DNA from: Hormiphora californensis
Taxonomy: Eukaryota; Ctenophora; Tentaculata; Cydippida; Pleurobrachiidae
Direction: 5' to 3'
Assembly (NCBI GenBank): GCA_020137815.1
Contig: CM035355.1
Span: 3,144,847-3,208,846 of the forward strand
DNA: 64,000 nt
Of this stretch, positions 45,304-62,691 are shown in pieces. Both the position numbers and the translations under genes were made by a program. The notes beneath the pieces were generated by a model that worked only from the letters and a program-made list of their open reading frames with translations, did not search any database and was not told the origin of the DNA. How positions within the stretch are numbered: position 1 is the first letter of the stretch; the number at the start of each line of letters is the position of its first letter.

Positions 45304-48300
45304 ATGTTGTCTACTGGATCCTGTGAAACCTCCACCACCTCCTGCACAGCAGAGTCTTGCTGCACCAAGTCAGTGGTAGTGAAGGCTGATGTACCTAGGA
45401 AGAGAATTCAGAGGAGAGTTGTACAACAAATACCAACAGAACAACTTAATGATCCTCTAATTAATGAAGCTATCAGTGTGAGTTAATTAGATAATTAACT
45501 TTAGCAACATTCGATCTTATTGAACAATCCGCTTACACACAATTGTGCCTCCGATTCATGAAAATAAGCCCATTATTAAGGGTACACCTGGCGTTTTTCA
45601 TCATCGAGTGCCCAACCAAATGACTTCACCAGGGTTAAGGCCATACAAAATGGACCTCAAATATGCAATTTTAGCCCTAAAGTCGAATTCATATTTTTGC
45701 TACAGCCTATTTTCAAAGTGGCGTTTTTTCAATTTTTGTTGGAATTTTTAACCTCAGGACCACTTTTTTTGAGATAGAAACATTAAATTCTTGGAATTTG
45801 AAGAGAATATAAAGGTGAATAAGCCCAAAGAAGGATTTTTGAAATGGAGCTTATTTCTGGCCATGAGAAGGGTTTACTTTTTTGCTTCTTTGACACGCTG
45901 GCTGAGAATGTTCCCATGCTTCATTAGAGATGAAAATCTGGAAATAGTTGCTCAAAACGATCATCTATGTGGCCCAAAAATTTTGGAACTTTCCCGCCAA
46001 AGATGTGGTGTACAGAGCTTGTTTTGTGAAACCCGTCTTTTTGAAAAAGAGGGGAATTCCCTGTATCTCAAAAACGGGTGATCGTAGAGACCTGGGACCA
46101 AACTTAATCGATTCAGAAGGTCCGATTTTGGGGGGGTCTTCTGAGAGACATTTTGCTCCTATTCCAACCGTTCTTGCTGTAATTACAAAAAACCAATTCT
46201 ATGAAAAGGGGGAACAACTCTATTCCAGTAGCCTACTTCGGGCTGATTTCCCCCTTAATTGCTGATACCTTTTTCGCAATTACAGCAAAAACGGTTTGAG
46301 TAGGAGCAAAATGTCTCTGAGAAGACCCCCCCAAAATCGGACCTTCTGAATCGATTAAGCTTGGTCCCAGGTCTCTACGATCATCCGTTTTTGAGATACG
46401 GGGAATTTCCCTCTTTTTCAAAAAGACGGGTTTCACAAAACAAGCTCTGTACACCGCATCTTTAGCGGAAAAGTTCCAAAATTTTTGGGCTACATAGATA
46501 ATCGTTTTGAGCAACTATTTCCAGATTTTCATCTCTAATGAAGCATGGGAACATTCTCAGCCAGCGTGTCAAAGAAGCAAAAAAGTAAACCCTTCTCATG
46601 GCCAGAAATAAGCTCCATTTCAAAAATCCTTCTTTGGGCTTATTCACCTTTATATTCTCTTCAAATTCCAAGAATTTAATGTTTCTATCTCAAAAAAAGT
46701 GGTCCTGAGGTTAAAAATTCCAACAAAAATTGAAAAAACGCCACTTTGAAAATAGGCTGTAGCAAAAATATGAATTCGAATTTAGGGCTAAAATTGCATA
46801 TTTGAGGTCCATTTTGTATGGCTTAAACCTTGGTTAAGTCATTTGGTTGGGCACTCGATGATGAAAAACGCCAGGTGTACCCTTAATGCCATTAATTGAA
46901 CCAACTAGCCATAAACCACTCTCATCTGCAGCGATTACCACCAAACTACAACTTCGAAATCCACAAGAGTATCTGGAGGATAAGGTGTGCTGAAGCTAAA
47001 CACGTGGCGCTCCAATTCCCCGAGGGTCTCCTCCTCTATGCATGTGTAATATCCGATATACTGGAGCACTTTACCGGTGCCGAGATGATTATTATGGGGG
47101 ATGTGACTTATGGGGCATGTTGTGTGGACGACTTTACAGCTAGGAGTTTAGGAGCTGATTTTATGATTCATTATGGACACTCCTGTCTAATACCTATTGA
47201 TAGGTAGGTTCTCCATCAACTAGGGGATGACTATTGACTTGTCCTATCAGCCTGATATACAGGGTGTCCCACTTTGTATCACATATTTATCACCTACAGG
47301 ACGAGTATAACAGTGTTATATGTGTTTGTGGATATCCAGATAGACCCGAAACACTTTATAGACAGTCTAAAGGCTAACTTTGATAAAACCAAGAAGATGG
47401 CAGTGGTATCTACTATTCAGTTCCTCAACACCTTACACAGGTATAACACTACTGAAGATATTAGTAACGACACCGTTTTTGTGAAAGCTGGGACTCAGGA
47501 AAAATAACAGCCCTTTTCTAAATTTATTTACAGGGTGTCCCACTGTCTTTGCGTGACCTGTGATTTTGGGTGATGAGTGGGTTCCATTCAAATGCTCATA
47601 ACTCATCGAAAAATAGGTCAAAACGGCTCAACCAAAAACAGTGTTGTAGAGAATTGTCAGGCGAACATTTGGGTACAAGATTGATGTTCCAAGTCTTACC
47701 AACCGTCAGATATATCGTCTTAAAGTCAAAAATACGTGTTCATGAAATCCGACCCGGGTTCACGTTTTGAAAAATTCACAAATGCAAAGTTGCTCGGATC
47801 ACATTGCATCCCTCATAAGAGTTGTAGGAAATTGTCTGGCGGTCATTTTGGTACCTGGGTTTTTGTCCTAGCTCAATGTTTAGAGTGTCTTATGACTGTC
47901 TAAAGACGAAATTCAACCAACATTTTTGAGGGGATCACGTGTCATCAACAAATGGGTAAAATGGTTTGAAATTTATAAGAGCTTCATTGGAATCGTCTAA
48001 GGTTCATTTTGATACCATGATTTTTTCCATAGCTCTACGTTTTAGTTGCGTTATGACTGTAGGAACATAAAAAATTTTCTACGCTGAGTCTTAGTTGGTA
48101 TCGGCTCACAACGCCTAATTAGGTGGCTCGGTGTCGTGTGTAATCCCATGATAATCAGCACATATCATCTCAATTTCATCTAGACACTTGACAGGGTTGT
48201 TATGACGATTTGGCAAGGCCCCTGTTAATGTGTAGGATACGCAAGTGGTCTATCTCAACCCTATCATGCACTAAGATGTTATTCAAGCAGCAATGAGCTT

Positions 48301-50222
48301 CATAACAGGGCAAAATGTAATGCGATACCTGAGACCACTTTTGTGAAAATTCCAGTTCTGACAGTCATAAGACACTCTAAAAATTGAGCTAGGACAAAAA
48401 CCCAGGTACCAAAATGACCGCCAGACAATTTCCTACAACTCTTATGAGGGATGCAATGTGATCCGAGCAACTTTGCATTTGTGAATTTTTCAAAACGTGA
48501 ACCCTGGTCGGATTTCATGAACACGTATTTTTGACTTTAAGACGATATATCTGACGGTTGGTAAGACTTGGAACATCAATCTTGTACCAAAATGTTCGCC
48601 AGACAATTCTCTACAACACTGTTTTTGGTTGAGCCGTTTTGACCTATTTTTCGATGAGTTATGAGCATTTGAATGGAACCCACTCATCACCCAAAACCAC
48701 AGGTCACGCAAAGACAGTGGGACACCCTGTACTACTTACTTAGGAAAGGGTACTTTTCTCGCTTGATTAACGGGTGACAACTAAAAATTGTTACTAATTT
48801 AAAACAGCTGTAGAATTTTTCCCTTTTGAGATACAGCTTCGGGCCAGTGATAGAACGATTTTTCAGACAATTTTGAATCAGAAAAACATAACGGCGATGA
48901 CTAAAACGTTCATGCTCATAGCGATATCGGATCATTTCCTCTTGCCCCACCAAAGCACATAGTCCGTGAAATCTACACGTTTTTCTAGCACCTCTAGCGC
49001 CTGTTCTAGTCGAAATACAGCTTCGGGACAGTGATAGAATGATTTTTCAGACAATTTTGAACGAAATTAACTTTGCTTCAAACTTCATAAATCTCAATTT
49101 CCTGATCAGAATCTTCTGTAACAAAGCGTAGTTTACAGGTAATTTGAGAAATCGCTATTTCGACATCTCTCGAAACATTAATGACCGTGGAAACCCAACT
49201 TCCCAATGAGCCAAAATCTTCAAACTTGGCAGTTATGTTGGTTATGGCATGAACAACCAGACTTCCAATTATAAGAATTCTATCTCATCGGGAAGGTCGT
49301 TTCTGATAACATAGAAATTTCAAATCTCCGTACTATATGCTTTGGTGGGGCAAGAGGAAATGATCCGATATCGCTATGAGAATGAACGTTTTAGTCATCG
49401 CCGTTATGTTATCCTGATTCAAAATTGTCTGAAAAATCGTTCTATCACTGGCCCGAAGCTGTATCTCAAAAGGGAAAAATTCTACAGCTGTTTTAAATTA
49501 GTAACAATTTTTAGTTGTCACCCGTTAGTATGTTTAATTCATCCCATTTCAGTGTTGTAGAAGCGCTCCGATCAGAAGGTTGGGATCTCATCATACCTCA
49601 GGCTAAACCTCTTTCACCAGGGGAGGTTTTAGGATGTACCTCTCCACCCCTGGACCCCTCCATCTCATCCCTTCTCTACCTGGGAGACGGGAGGTTCCAT
49701 CTAGAAAGTATCATGATCTCCAACCCCTCTCTCCCCGCATACCGGTACGACCCTTATGACAAGTCCCTGACCCGAGAACACTATGATCATGTCAAGATGA
49801 AACGGATCAGAAAGGAGGAGATTGAAAAAGCAGGGAAGGCGGTGAAATGGGGTTTAGTACTGGGAACCCTGGGTAGACAAGGTAACCCGTCCATTCTAAA
49901 CAAACTAAAAACCATGCTAGAGGAGGAGGGGAAGACATACACTGTGTATTTGATGAGTGAGATATTCCCTGATCGACTGGGTTCTATGTCCGATATAGGG
50001 GCCTGGATCCAAGTAGCGTGCCCTAGACTGAGCATTGATTGGGGTTACACCTTTCCTGCTCCACTCTTATCACCATATGAGGCGTCTGTGGCACTTGGTA
50101 AGGTGACGTGGCAGGAGGATTACCCCATGGACTTTTATAGCAACGCCTCCCTGGGTCCCTGGACCAATAATCACCCTGATAATAAGGTTAAGGTGACGAG
50201 AAAACCTGGGGTGAAGAAATAG
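45304..50222 (+). CDS. DPH1: 2-(3-amino-3-carboxypropyl)histidine synthase subunit 1 (diphthamide synthesis)
   Basis: Four exons: 45304-45477, 46932-47203, 47300-47440 and 49553-50222. They give 418 residues. Matches DPH1 along its length: [69 protein letters not shown], and the C-terminal [10 protein letters not shown] and [14 protein letters not shown]. Cysteines in GACC, LGC and ACPRLS fit the three ligands of the radical-SAM-like 4Fe-4S cluster. With DPH2 it transfers the aminocarboxypropyl group from SAM to the EF2 histidine. The N-terminus is short and Cys-rich ([15 protein letters not shown]). Introns 1 and 3 are enlarged by foldback transposons. Confidence 0.94.
45580..46882. mobile_element. 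TTAA-flanked foldback in DPH1 intron 1
   Basis: Ends GGGTACACCTGGCG...CGCCAGGTGTACCC flanked by TTAA (45576-45579, 46883-46886). Arms about 620 bp. Shares internal phrases such as ggtctctacgatca and gattttgggggggtcttctg with the 17.7-kb and 28.6-kb foldbacks, so it is a sister family. Confidence 0.86.
47531..48729. mobile_element. Mariner-type foldback in DPH1 intron 3
   Basis: Ends CAGGGTGTCCCACTG...CAGTGGGACACCCTG with TA on both sides (47529-47530, 48730-48731). Arms are about 400 bp, with a unique AT-rich centre. A solo end of the same type lies at about 47260. Confidence 0.82.
48771..49524. mobile_element. Foldback element in DPH1 intron 3
   Basis: Arms of about 190 bp with ends CGGGTGACAACTAAAAATTG and complement. 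Left flank TTAA, right TTAG, so a mutated TTAA duplication is possible. Directly abuts the mariner-type foldback. Confidence 0.75.
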
Positions 50223-50500
50223 GAGGTCCGAGGTGTTTGTTTAGGGGTTGTTTTGAATATAATCATGATAATAGGGTTTTGTAGTTAACTTATTGCACTC
50301 TTTTACCAACTGTGTTTGAGTAAAATGTAAATCCTCTTGTCCTATCCCTCCCCTTTTCCACATTACATTGGAGTAATAGAACTAGCTATTTACACACATT
50401 GAACAATACAGTTTTCCATTTGGCCCTACATACCGCACACCAAGATATTGTCTCACAAAAGACTGAACTCTCCGAAAACTAAACTTTACTACAACTAGCT

Positions 50501-53500
50501 ATGACAGCTGATGATGCCCCTGTTATACCTGTGGAGGAGGAGCTGAAGATAGATGAGATAAAGTTGGAGGAAGAGAAAGAGCTCGTCTGTGAATTCAACC
50601 TTCATCTCCTACAGGTTAGTTTCATACTAAAACTCGAGGGGTCTAAAAAGTACCTCATTCAAATCTAATTCAAATCTACCTGGTTCTCACACTATCTCAT
50701 TCAATCCCAGGTTATTAGAGAGTATCAGAACTTGCACGGTTTGAAGCACGATGATTACCAGAGGTACCGGCAGTACTGTACCCGCCGCCTGCAACGTCTC
50801 TACAAAGGTAACCCCATCATATCCTATTTTGTTCCCCAGTCGCCAGCCGAATTAAATTATTGACCCCAATTTGTTGGTCTACTATTCCCCACCTCAATGA
50901 TAATGATTGTTATATTCTAACCCTCCCTTTACATCTGTAAAGACGGTCTAGCTAGGCAAGAAAATGATTGACCCCCCTCTCTTCACCAGGTTTGAAGTTC
51001 CTGCACGGAGCGAAGAAGTTCTCTAACAAGAAGATAACGCCTGAAATGTACTGCAAGGACCCCCGATATCTCATGATAACCCTAATGAGGGCTGAGAGGG
51101 CCTGGGCATACGCGCTTGATCTGAAACAGTTTGCTAACACTGAGCCTCGCAAACAGGTATAAGTTATAAAACTACTTACTAGGATACTAACTTAGGAGAA
51201 AACTATCGTCAGAATTAAAACAATATTCCCAATCTCTGTATGAATTAACACCAACCCCCCTCTTCAGAGTCATTTGGTTGCTAAGCTAAAGAAGGCTGTA
51301 ATCTACGCTGAAGAACTTGAAGAGACTTGTATCTCATTGAAATGTGATGCCAGCACCCAGCTGGAGGCTAAGGCATACTCTCACTATATGAGAGGAATGG
51401 TTAACTTCGAGAGGGCCAACTGGAACAAGTGTCTTGTTTCGTTCACATCCGCTCAGAAGATTTATAGCAAGCTGGCAGGTAGGGATCATATTCACTTCAT
51501 AGATTTCTGGGCCACGAATTTTAATGCTTCTTTTTCATATCCCCTCCTAAATCCTAAGTTTTCTCTCCCTTCTCCCTAACTTTCCAGATCCTCTCCCTCC
51601 CCTCTCCCCCGTCCTAATTCCCTCTCTCCACCAGATGCAGTGGACGATGGCACGATCTACAGGGAGAAGTGTGAGGAGATGACCCCCAACGTCCAGTATT
51701 GTCTCTATAACATTCAGAGTAGTGGGAATATTGATACCAGTGAGGTTGGGGAGGATCTACTGAAGGAGCTGGATGGTGTCATCGCATCTCGGGCTAATGC
51801 ACCCACCCAAGCAGGTACAGGGTGGGTACCAAGTGGGTGTAGGGTGGGTACCAAGTGGGTACCCACCCAAGCAGGTAAAACAGGGTGGGTTGGGTACCAA
51901 GTGGGTACCAAGCAGGTACAGAGTGGGTGCTGGGTGCTGGGTGGGGTGAAATGAGGTTATGTTCACTGTTCAGGAACTGGGGACTGCTTGATTTGACATT
52001 AGTGATGTTAATGATGAAGGATGTGTTTTTCCTCTCACACCCTCCTCCCTCTCTATCAGCATGTGAGCTCAAGTGGGAGGGTAAATGTGTCTCTATCACC
52101 CATGATGAGATCAAGATCCAGCTGGCACAGCTCAAAGATAAGATACAGCAGGCAAAGGTGAGTTGATCTGTTGTACCAATACTGATTGGCACACCTGCTT
52201 TTCTACCGTGGCCATCTCCACTGACTAGACATCCTCGTTTTCCAGTCTTGATACCAAAACTAGGTCCTTCAGTTGGTTACGAAGTCACCCTAATACTTCA
52301 GAAGGGGTTATAACACTCCTCAACTTTGCAGGATGTTGGTACCAGCACAGATAAACGTTTGGAGCTATTTGACGAGGCGGTGGGTGGGTGCCGTGATGTC
52401 GCCCAAATCATCCGTAAAGCTGACAAACTGGAATCTGCAGATACACTCACAGACTACTTTACCTTCCTGCGTATCACCTGTACCATTGATCGATTCCTTC
52501 TCATGGCATGTCAGGTATACGTTCTGACTGAAGTGATACCGTAACTAATGAATAACGCAATCCACGTCCCGGCTACTATTCTGTCGGAAGTTCAGACTCT
52601 GAACCCTTGCCCGGCGCCAGTATGGCTGTAGTAAAATGAGTATACGGCCACTCCTGCTGAATTAGCTACCACCGGTAGTGATTGTTCTATCCCTCAATAT
52701 GCGTGACGTCACGACCTAATCCATCCTACGTCACCTAGGTTTCTGATAAGCTGAAGGGAGTGGTTGAGACCAGGCCTGGTACCAAGATGGCCCGGCCTGA
52801 GGATCTAGTGCAGGCTATACGATATAATCCTCCAGAACTATGCTAGATCTGAAGGGTATCGTGTCTATCGAGAAGGAGGGAGAGTTCTATAAGAGTATAG
52901 ACGGGAACACCCTGTTCTATCGTGCTCTCAGGTATGTGAGATAGCTATTACCAGGGGGAATGAGAGGGCAATTAGGGGAGTTACAGGGGGCTAGAGATAA
53001 GGTTGTCACGGCGCGGTATAAAGGGACCCAGTTTTGAGATTCTATAGTGTTCTTTCCCTTTTGGATTTCGTCTCCCCGTACTTTGCAAACCCTTGCCTTG
53101 TTCGAACTTCTTACTTCGACCTTCACTCTCTCTGCCGGTTCGCTAATCTAAAGTAGGATCGCTAATCTAAAGGAGGATTAGAAATTAGAATATAACAAGC
53201 AAACCCTAGCTGTACTGATCACATCTTCTTGCATTGCTCGACCCTGTTTGAACAAAACAAACTTCTTTCAAATCTGTTTCTACATTGCAAACCCCAACCC
53301 CGGCCCAGTTGTAATACTAATCACTGATCTTCCAGATGTTTCTACATTGCGGAGTGTCATCTCGGACAAAGTAACTGGATCAATGCTATCGTACTGTATG
53401 ATAAGTGTAAGGAACATGTCTCAGAGGCCCTCGCCAGCACTGCTAACAACATGGTAACGATTAACACAACTAATATCTTGAACTGCTTGTTTCTGGACAA

Positions 53501-54132
53501 GTCAATAACTCGTTATATTGTCCAGGAGGTACAAGGGGAGTTGAATACGTTATCTAAACAGATCTACAGTCAGAGGTGCAGTGCTCACGCTTCTGCATTC
53601 CTTCACAGCCAGGTATTTATCGGGGAGAGAGGGAATTCCTATATTATTCATGATGTTTAGCCACTCACCCATCACCCAAGGGCTAGCTGCCGAATTCTAA
53701 CTTTCCTACCCGCTCACAAATTCCCCTCAATAGGAAGAGGCAGAGGAACTGGAGGACATGAAACCTGCAAATAAGAATCGCCTTCTGAAGGATTGTCTGG
53801 ATGAGTTTAGATTGTTTGAAACAGCGGACGAACTACCGACCATATACACCTTCCCGCCTGATTTCCAGACAATTCCCTGTAAACCAATCTTTTTTGATAT
53901 TTCGCTCAACCATATCGGTAAGAAACGTTAGAGTCAGAATCAGCGTGTAGAGTTGTAACTTGTGAACATTTTTCGCTGTTTATTTTCGAAACTCGTCACA
54001 TCCAGGATGAGAACTACCACCTCACAAACGACTAACATTAACAACCCTTCAGGATTCCCTGACCTCTCTGCTCGCGTGGAAAAGGAAGGTGGAGCTCTCT
54101 CCGGCCTTTCTCGGTGGATCTGGGGCCGTTAG
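50501..54132 (+). CDS. SRP68: Signal recognition particle subunit SRP68
   Basis: Twelve exons: 50501-50614, 50711-50807, 50990-51156, 51268-51478, 51635-51814, 52060-52157, 52332-52514, 52739-52931, 53336-53453, 53526-53612, 53734-53917 and 54053-54132. Matches SRP68: HGLKHDDYQRYRQYCTRRL (7SL RNA-binding region), RYLMITLMRAERAWAYALDLKQ, ANTEPRK, CLYNIQ, RALRCFYIAECHLGQ, and the C-terminal IPCKPIFFDISLNH and GLSRWIWG. SRP68 pairs with SRP72 on the SRP S domain for ER targeting. Exon 8 has two +1 frame changes (near 52814 and 52839); the expected LYDIILQN and MLDLKG are both present but in different frames. This is either a sequencing/assembly error or a broken allele. Confidence 0.92.
51803..51950 (+). 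repeat. GTGGGTACCAA-type minisatellite at an SRP68 exon/intron border
   Basis: Units of gggtgggtaccaagtgggta; one contains a duplicate of the exon-5 end and donor (acccacccaagcag|gta), so a second copy of the donor is available 51 bp downstream. Confidence 0.8.
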
Positions 54133-54503
54133 AGCGCTACAAACACTATTTTATTGATCTGTGATTGGATGGGGCGGTGTATTGTGTGTGTGTGTGTGTA
54201 ATACTAAATTTTACTCTATCTTTGACAAAAACCTCTCCACTCTGCCAAGTGAAGGGATTAGACAAAAGAAAGTCATCTTGATCTCGTCTCTACCTGCTGA
54301 TTTGGGGTTTGTAGTGTTGTATGTAGGGCGCCGTGACCGCCCTATTGATGCAAGTGCGCATGGCCAGAGAGAGACCTTCTCTATTTCGCAAGCGCGCACA
54401 TCTATGTGACTCATCGTGTGTTTTGATGTGATAGTGATTTCACATCTAGCTCCTCTGATCCCCTTCTTCCGTCTACCACTTCCCCCTTCCCCGTATATAG
54501 CTC

Positions 54504-55980
54504 ATGTCAATTAATACAGCTGCTAATGGCCCGGGACGGCTTCTACTCATGTCCGGAGAGAGGTTAGTACAACTACAAATCGAGAGAAAACTGAAAATTG
54601 GACCAGAAGAAGAATTAGATTGCTGATTGAGTATGATTATTATTTTACACACAATTTCTTCACCAGGGTAGTGAGCCGGAACAAGTCAGTTGAGTTTAGT
54701 TTGGATGGTAACAATCTCCCTCCAAAACTACTAAAGAAGGAGTCAGGGGAAGTGTATCTGACTGACAGAAGAACAATCTTCCTGTGCAGTGACAGCAAGA
54801 ATCTACACTCTTTCTCAGCTGATTTCGGGTCACTCTCCAATGTGAATGTGAGTACCTTTCAGTGACCGCTTTCATTCTCTGTCGTTTTTCTGTTAAGCTT
54901 ATTCTAACCCTTGTATTCCTAAGGCCCATGACACCTGTCCCCCTAATTCTACTCTATTCCCTTTGACCCAACTGTCCCTCCTTAACTCTATCCTATCCCC
55001 CTCTAGCTGGAACAGCCTCTGTTTGGTGCCAACTTTGTCAAGGCTATTGTACGAGCTGAGCCTGGTGGTGGATGGGACGGTACTGCCAAAATGAAGCTAG
55101 TGTTTAGTGCCGGAGGAGCAATTGAGTTTGGGAAACATCTTCTACACATGCAACAAGGTATACCAGCATTCAGCAACCCCCCCCCCCATTAATCCAATAT
55201 AGTAGTTGAGAGTGAATCTTTCTCAACTTGCTAGTCTTCCAGCTTTGATTTCTACTACTAGCTAATTTCTAACATTATCCTATTGTAGGTGGTGGACCCC
55301 CAATGGAGCTGCCTCCAACATATGACTCGTTTGACTACAACCCCTATGGACCTCCCCCAGCCCCCTACTACAATCAAGGAGGTGGCTACTACCCGCCTGC
55401 TGGACCCCCTGCCCCTGGATATTACCCTCCCCCTCCCCCGGGCTACTCTGCAGGTCCCTCTGGATACGCTGCCCCACCTACCTATGTAGTAAGTTGTTCA
55501 CTATCTCTACCCTACTAAACTTCCATCAAACGAATCAAGGGGACGTGTCCAATGCCGGCCCCATCCAAACTAGTAACTACCTATACCCCCACCCCCATCC
55601 CAGTATGATTCTGGAACGTCTGCTGGATCTGATGGTCCCTCATCTTCAGCACCACCCTACAACCCCTCCTTCCCTGAAAACAATGCAGCTGCCAGTCAAG
55701 TGATGTACTCCGGACATACAGCATACACTAACCAACAACCCGTGAGTCCTTGTTGAGCAAGGGGTTATGTAGGGGTTAGATCGGTAGGAATACTCAACCC
55801 GTGAGTGTCTAACTAGTTTCCAAGAAATCAACCACCAGAGTTGGGACTAAAATAATCAAATAAATGTAGTAAAACTCTCTTAAAATTAACTCTCTCTCCT
55901 CTTTTCAGGGAAGCTCGTCTGGAGCCCACCCACCTCCCCTACCCCCTGATTACGGAAGTGAGTCCAAGAAGGATCAATAA
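54504..55980 (+). CDS. WBP2: WW domain-binding protein 2
   Basis: Six exons: 54504-54562, 54667-54847, 55007-55157, 55289-55488, 55604-55741 and 55909-55980. They give 266 residues (human 261). A GRAM/PH-like domain at about 10-130 (GEVYLTDRRTIFL, QPLFGANFVKAIVRAEPGGG, LVFSAGGAIEFG) is followed by a proline/tyrosine-rich tail with PPxY motifs PPTY (twice) and PPDY. WBP2 is a transcription coactivator that binds WW-domain proteins such as YAP and NEDD4-type ligases. It follows SRP68 by 371 bp on the same strand and converges on PRKAR1. Confidence 0.92.
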
Positions 55981-56943
55981 TCCCTCCCAATACTACGGGA
56001 TCTCTTAAGAGACGCTGTGATTGTGTTATTGGTAGTTCAAATCAAGAGAGATACTTGTTGAGTAACTCGACAAAGAGAGATTTCTTACTAAAAACTGATT
56101 CTGATTTGTGATACTGCTCCCCCTAATAATTGTGGAGTGTGAAAAGACAATAATTGCCCCTTCCTTTATTAACATTTTGTTTTCTCAAACGAGGAAAATT
56201 CTTTAAGTGTACGTGTTTTCTGTGTAGATTTGACTTGTTTACTTCCAGAACGCAACTTGTTTTCATTGCAACAGCTGGATTTGGGGTACTACTCTGTTCT
56301 AGACTCGCTTACCGCTGCAGTGAAGTACCTGTCTGACAGGTCCTGTCAGAGCATTGGCCTGACCGCAGTTCTCGAATAGGGTCAGGCCAATGCTGTGACA
56401 GGGCAGGTCTGTGAGCAAACCCGTTTGATGCGCTTCTCTAAAAGAGCGTCTAGATTACAGAGTTGCACCCCGTATTGGAGAAGTTGGGAGTCGTGTCTAA
56501 TTTTCAAAATTAGAAGGATTAGAAACAAATAAATGATACACAAACAGACTATCAACAAGCTTTGACACTCCTCCAATTCAAAGTGTCAATATGATCTTTA
56601 CACAATATTCTACCCAACTACCGGCCTACTTCTCCTGATAAAAGTCTCTGGGGCTATAAAATCACCCTGCATCATCTACGTTCCTAATAGTCCCCAGCAT
56701 AATGAAAACATGGCAAATAAAATATGCATCTTTCAAGTCTTCTCAGAAAGTCAATAACACCTCTCTTAAAACCATAGGGGGTGTTCAATAGGAAATATTA
56801 TAAGTGAAAATTCAGCTATAACAAATTCAGCTCTCTCTCTCTCTCTCTCTCTCTCTCAATAACCCCTACTATCCCCTCTCTCTCTCTCAGTCCACGAACT
56901 GAAACAACAAACTCATCACGTCTTCGCACTTTCAGTATATTGT
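55981..56943. other. Converging 3' flanks of WBP2 and PRKAR1
   Basis: No coding exon seen. Contains a 62-nt hairpin (56342-56403) and a short CT run (56830-56860). Confidence 0.5.
56342..56403. repeat. 62-nt hairpin with about 23-bp arms
   Basis: CCTGTCAGAGCATTGGCCTG pairs with CAGGCCAATGCTGTGACAGG around a 14-nt loop. A homologous single arm lies at about 21066-21092 upstream of the nested mosaic gene. It is probably a tiny MITE; its shape is also that of a miRNA precursor. Confidence 0.7.
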
Positions 56944-61222
<4,279 letters not shown>

Positions 61223-61431
61223 CTGGCAGAGTTAGGTAATTATTTCACGTTGAGTCACATGATCAGTAAACTGTAAAACCAGGATATAATAATAATGTGC
61301 TTGTTAGGACGAGTACGTCATACCCTAACTTAGGAGGACCGAGGAATGCGGTATCAAGAGATAAACTTTCAGATATATGCTAGTCGAACGGGAGCTGCTA
61401 AAAATAATCCGATTCTCTAACTCTGTATATA

Positions 61432-61474
61432 CAGGGTGTCCCATTATATATTCTAAGTGACGGTTGACACCCTG
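61432..61474. mobile_element. 43-bp mariner-end palindrome
   Basis: CAGGGTGTCccattatatat... closes with GACACCCTG between TA dinucleotides. It consists of little more than two TIR ends joined. Confidence 0.5.
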
Positions 61475-61804
61475 TATATACCACTGCAGTATATTGTATA
61501 GTACCGGTATTACGAAGATGGTAAGCGGTGGAAGGGGAGTGATCCTCTATGCTATCAGTAGACATTTGTGTTTGAACTGCACTCGGGGATACTGGCCGTG
61601 GACTTTGGCAACTGTAGTCCTAGAGAGAGGGAGTGTGAAAACAGGATTATAATCTAGAACTAAAAATTAATATAATATAAACGCAAAAGCAAGGTAACAA
61701 GAGTAACTAAGAATGTTGGTACAACCCAACGACAGGCCAAAATAGATTCAACAAATGACAAAGACTGTGTGTGATAAAAAGAAATTAAGAAGTTACATCT
61801 GTCT

Positions 61805-61946
<142 letters not shown>

Positions 61947-62378
61947 TTATTTCTTGCAGCATCAGGAATTGATTGCGCCTAGGCTTATTATCGCTGGTTA
62001 TGTGAGAAAGAGAGTGAGCAGAGAAAATATAGTGAGGTATAGGAAAGAGTGAAGAGGTGAAATATTCCGGTGAGACGGGATGACGGTAATGATTCACAGC
62101 TGCGAATCCAAATTTCCCGGAAGTCATTTTGATCAAGACGAAATACAAGGGAAAGTAGAATTTAACGCTCGAAATTAGAAAATAGCTTTCAGAGACAGCA
62201 TTCGCCAAAAGAAAAACACCTGGCAACGAAATGAGGGAAAGAGAGGGAGAGCGTGAGAGAGATGGAGGAAGAGAGACTAGAATAGAGGGAAAGCTAAATA
62301 TCCTCAGGCGAGGTTCAGCGGTAGTACCGTTAGCAAAGAGAGATAGAGATGGAGACTAAAGAGGGATAGAGAGAGATT

Positions 62379-62562
<184 letters not shown>

Positions 62563-62691
62563 TGTGTTTAGTAATGATGTTACAGCAGCAATCAGGGGTG
62601 TCGCGTGTGGCTTATTGGAGGTTATTAATTAGCGTTGCTTGGGTATTGCCCACTGAAATGGGCACATGACGACGAGCCAGGGGAAGCGGAG

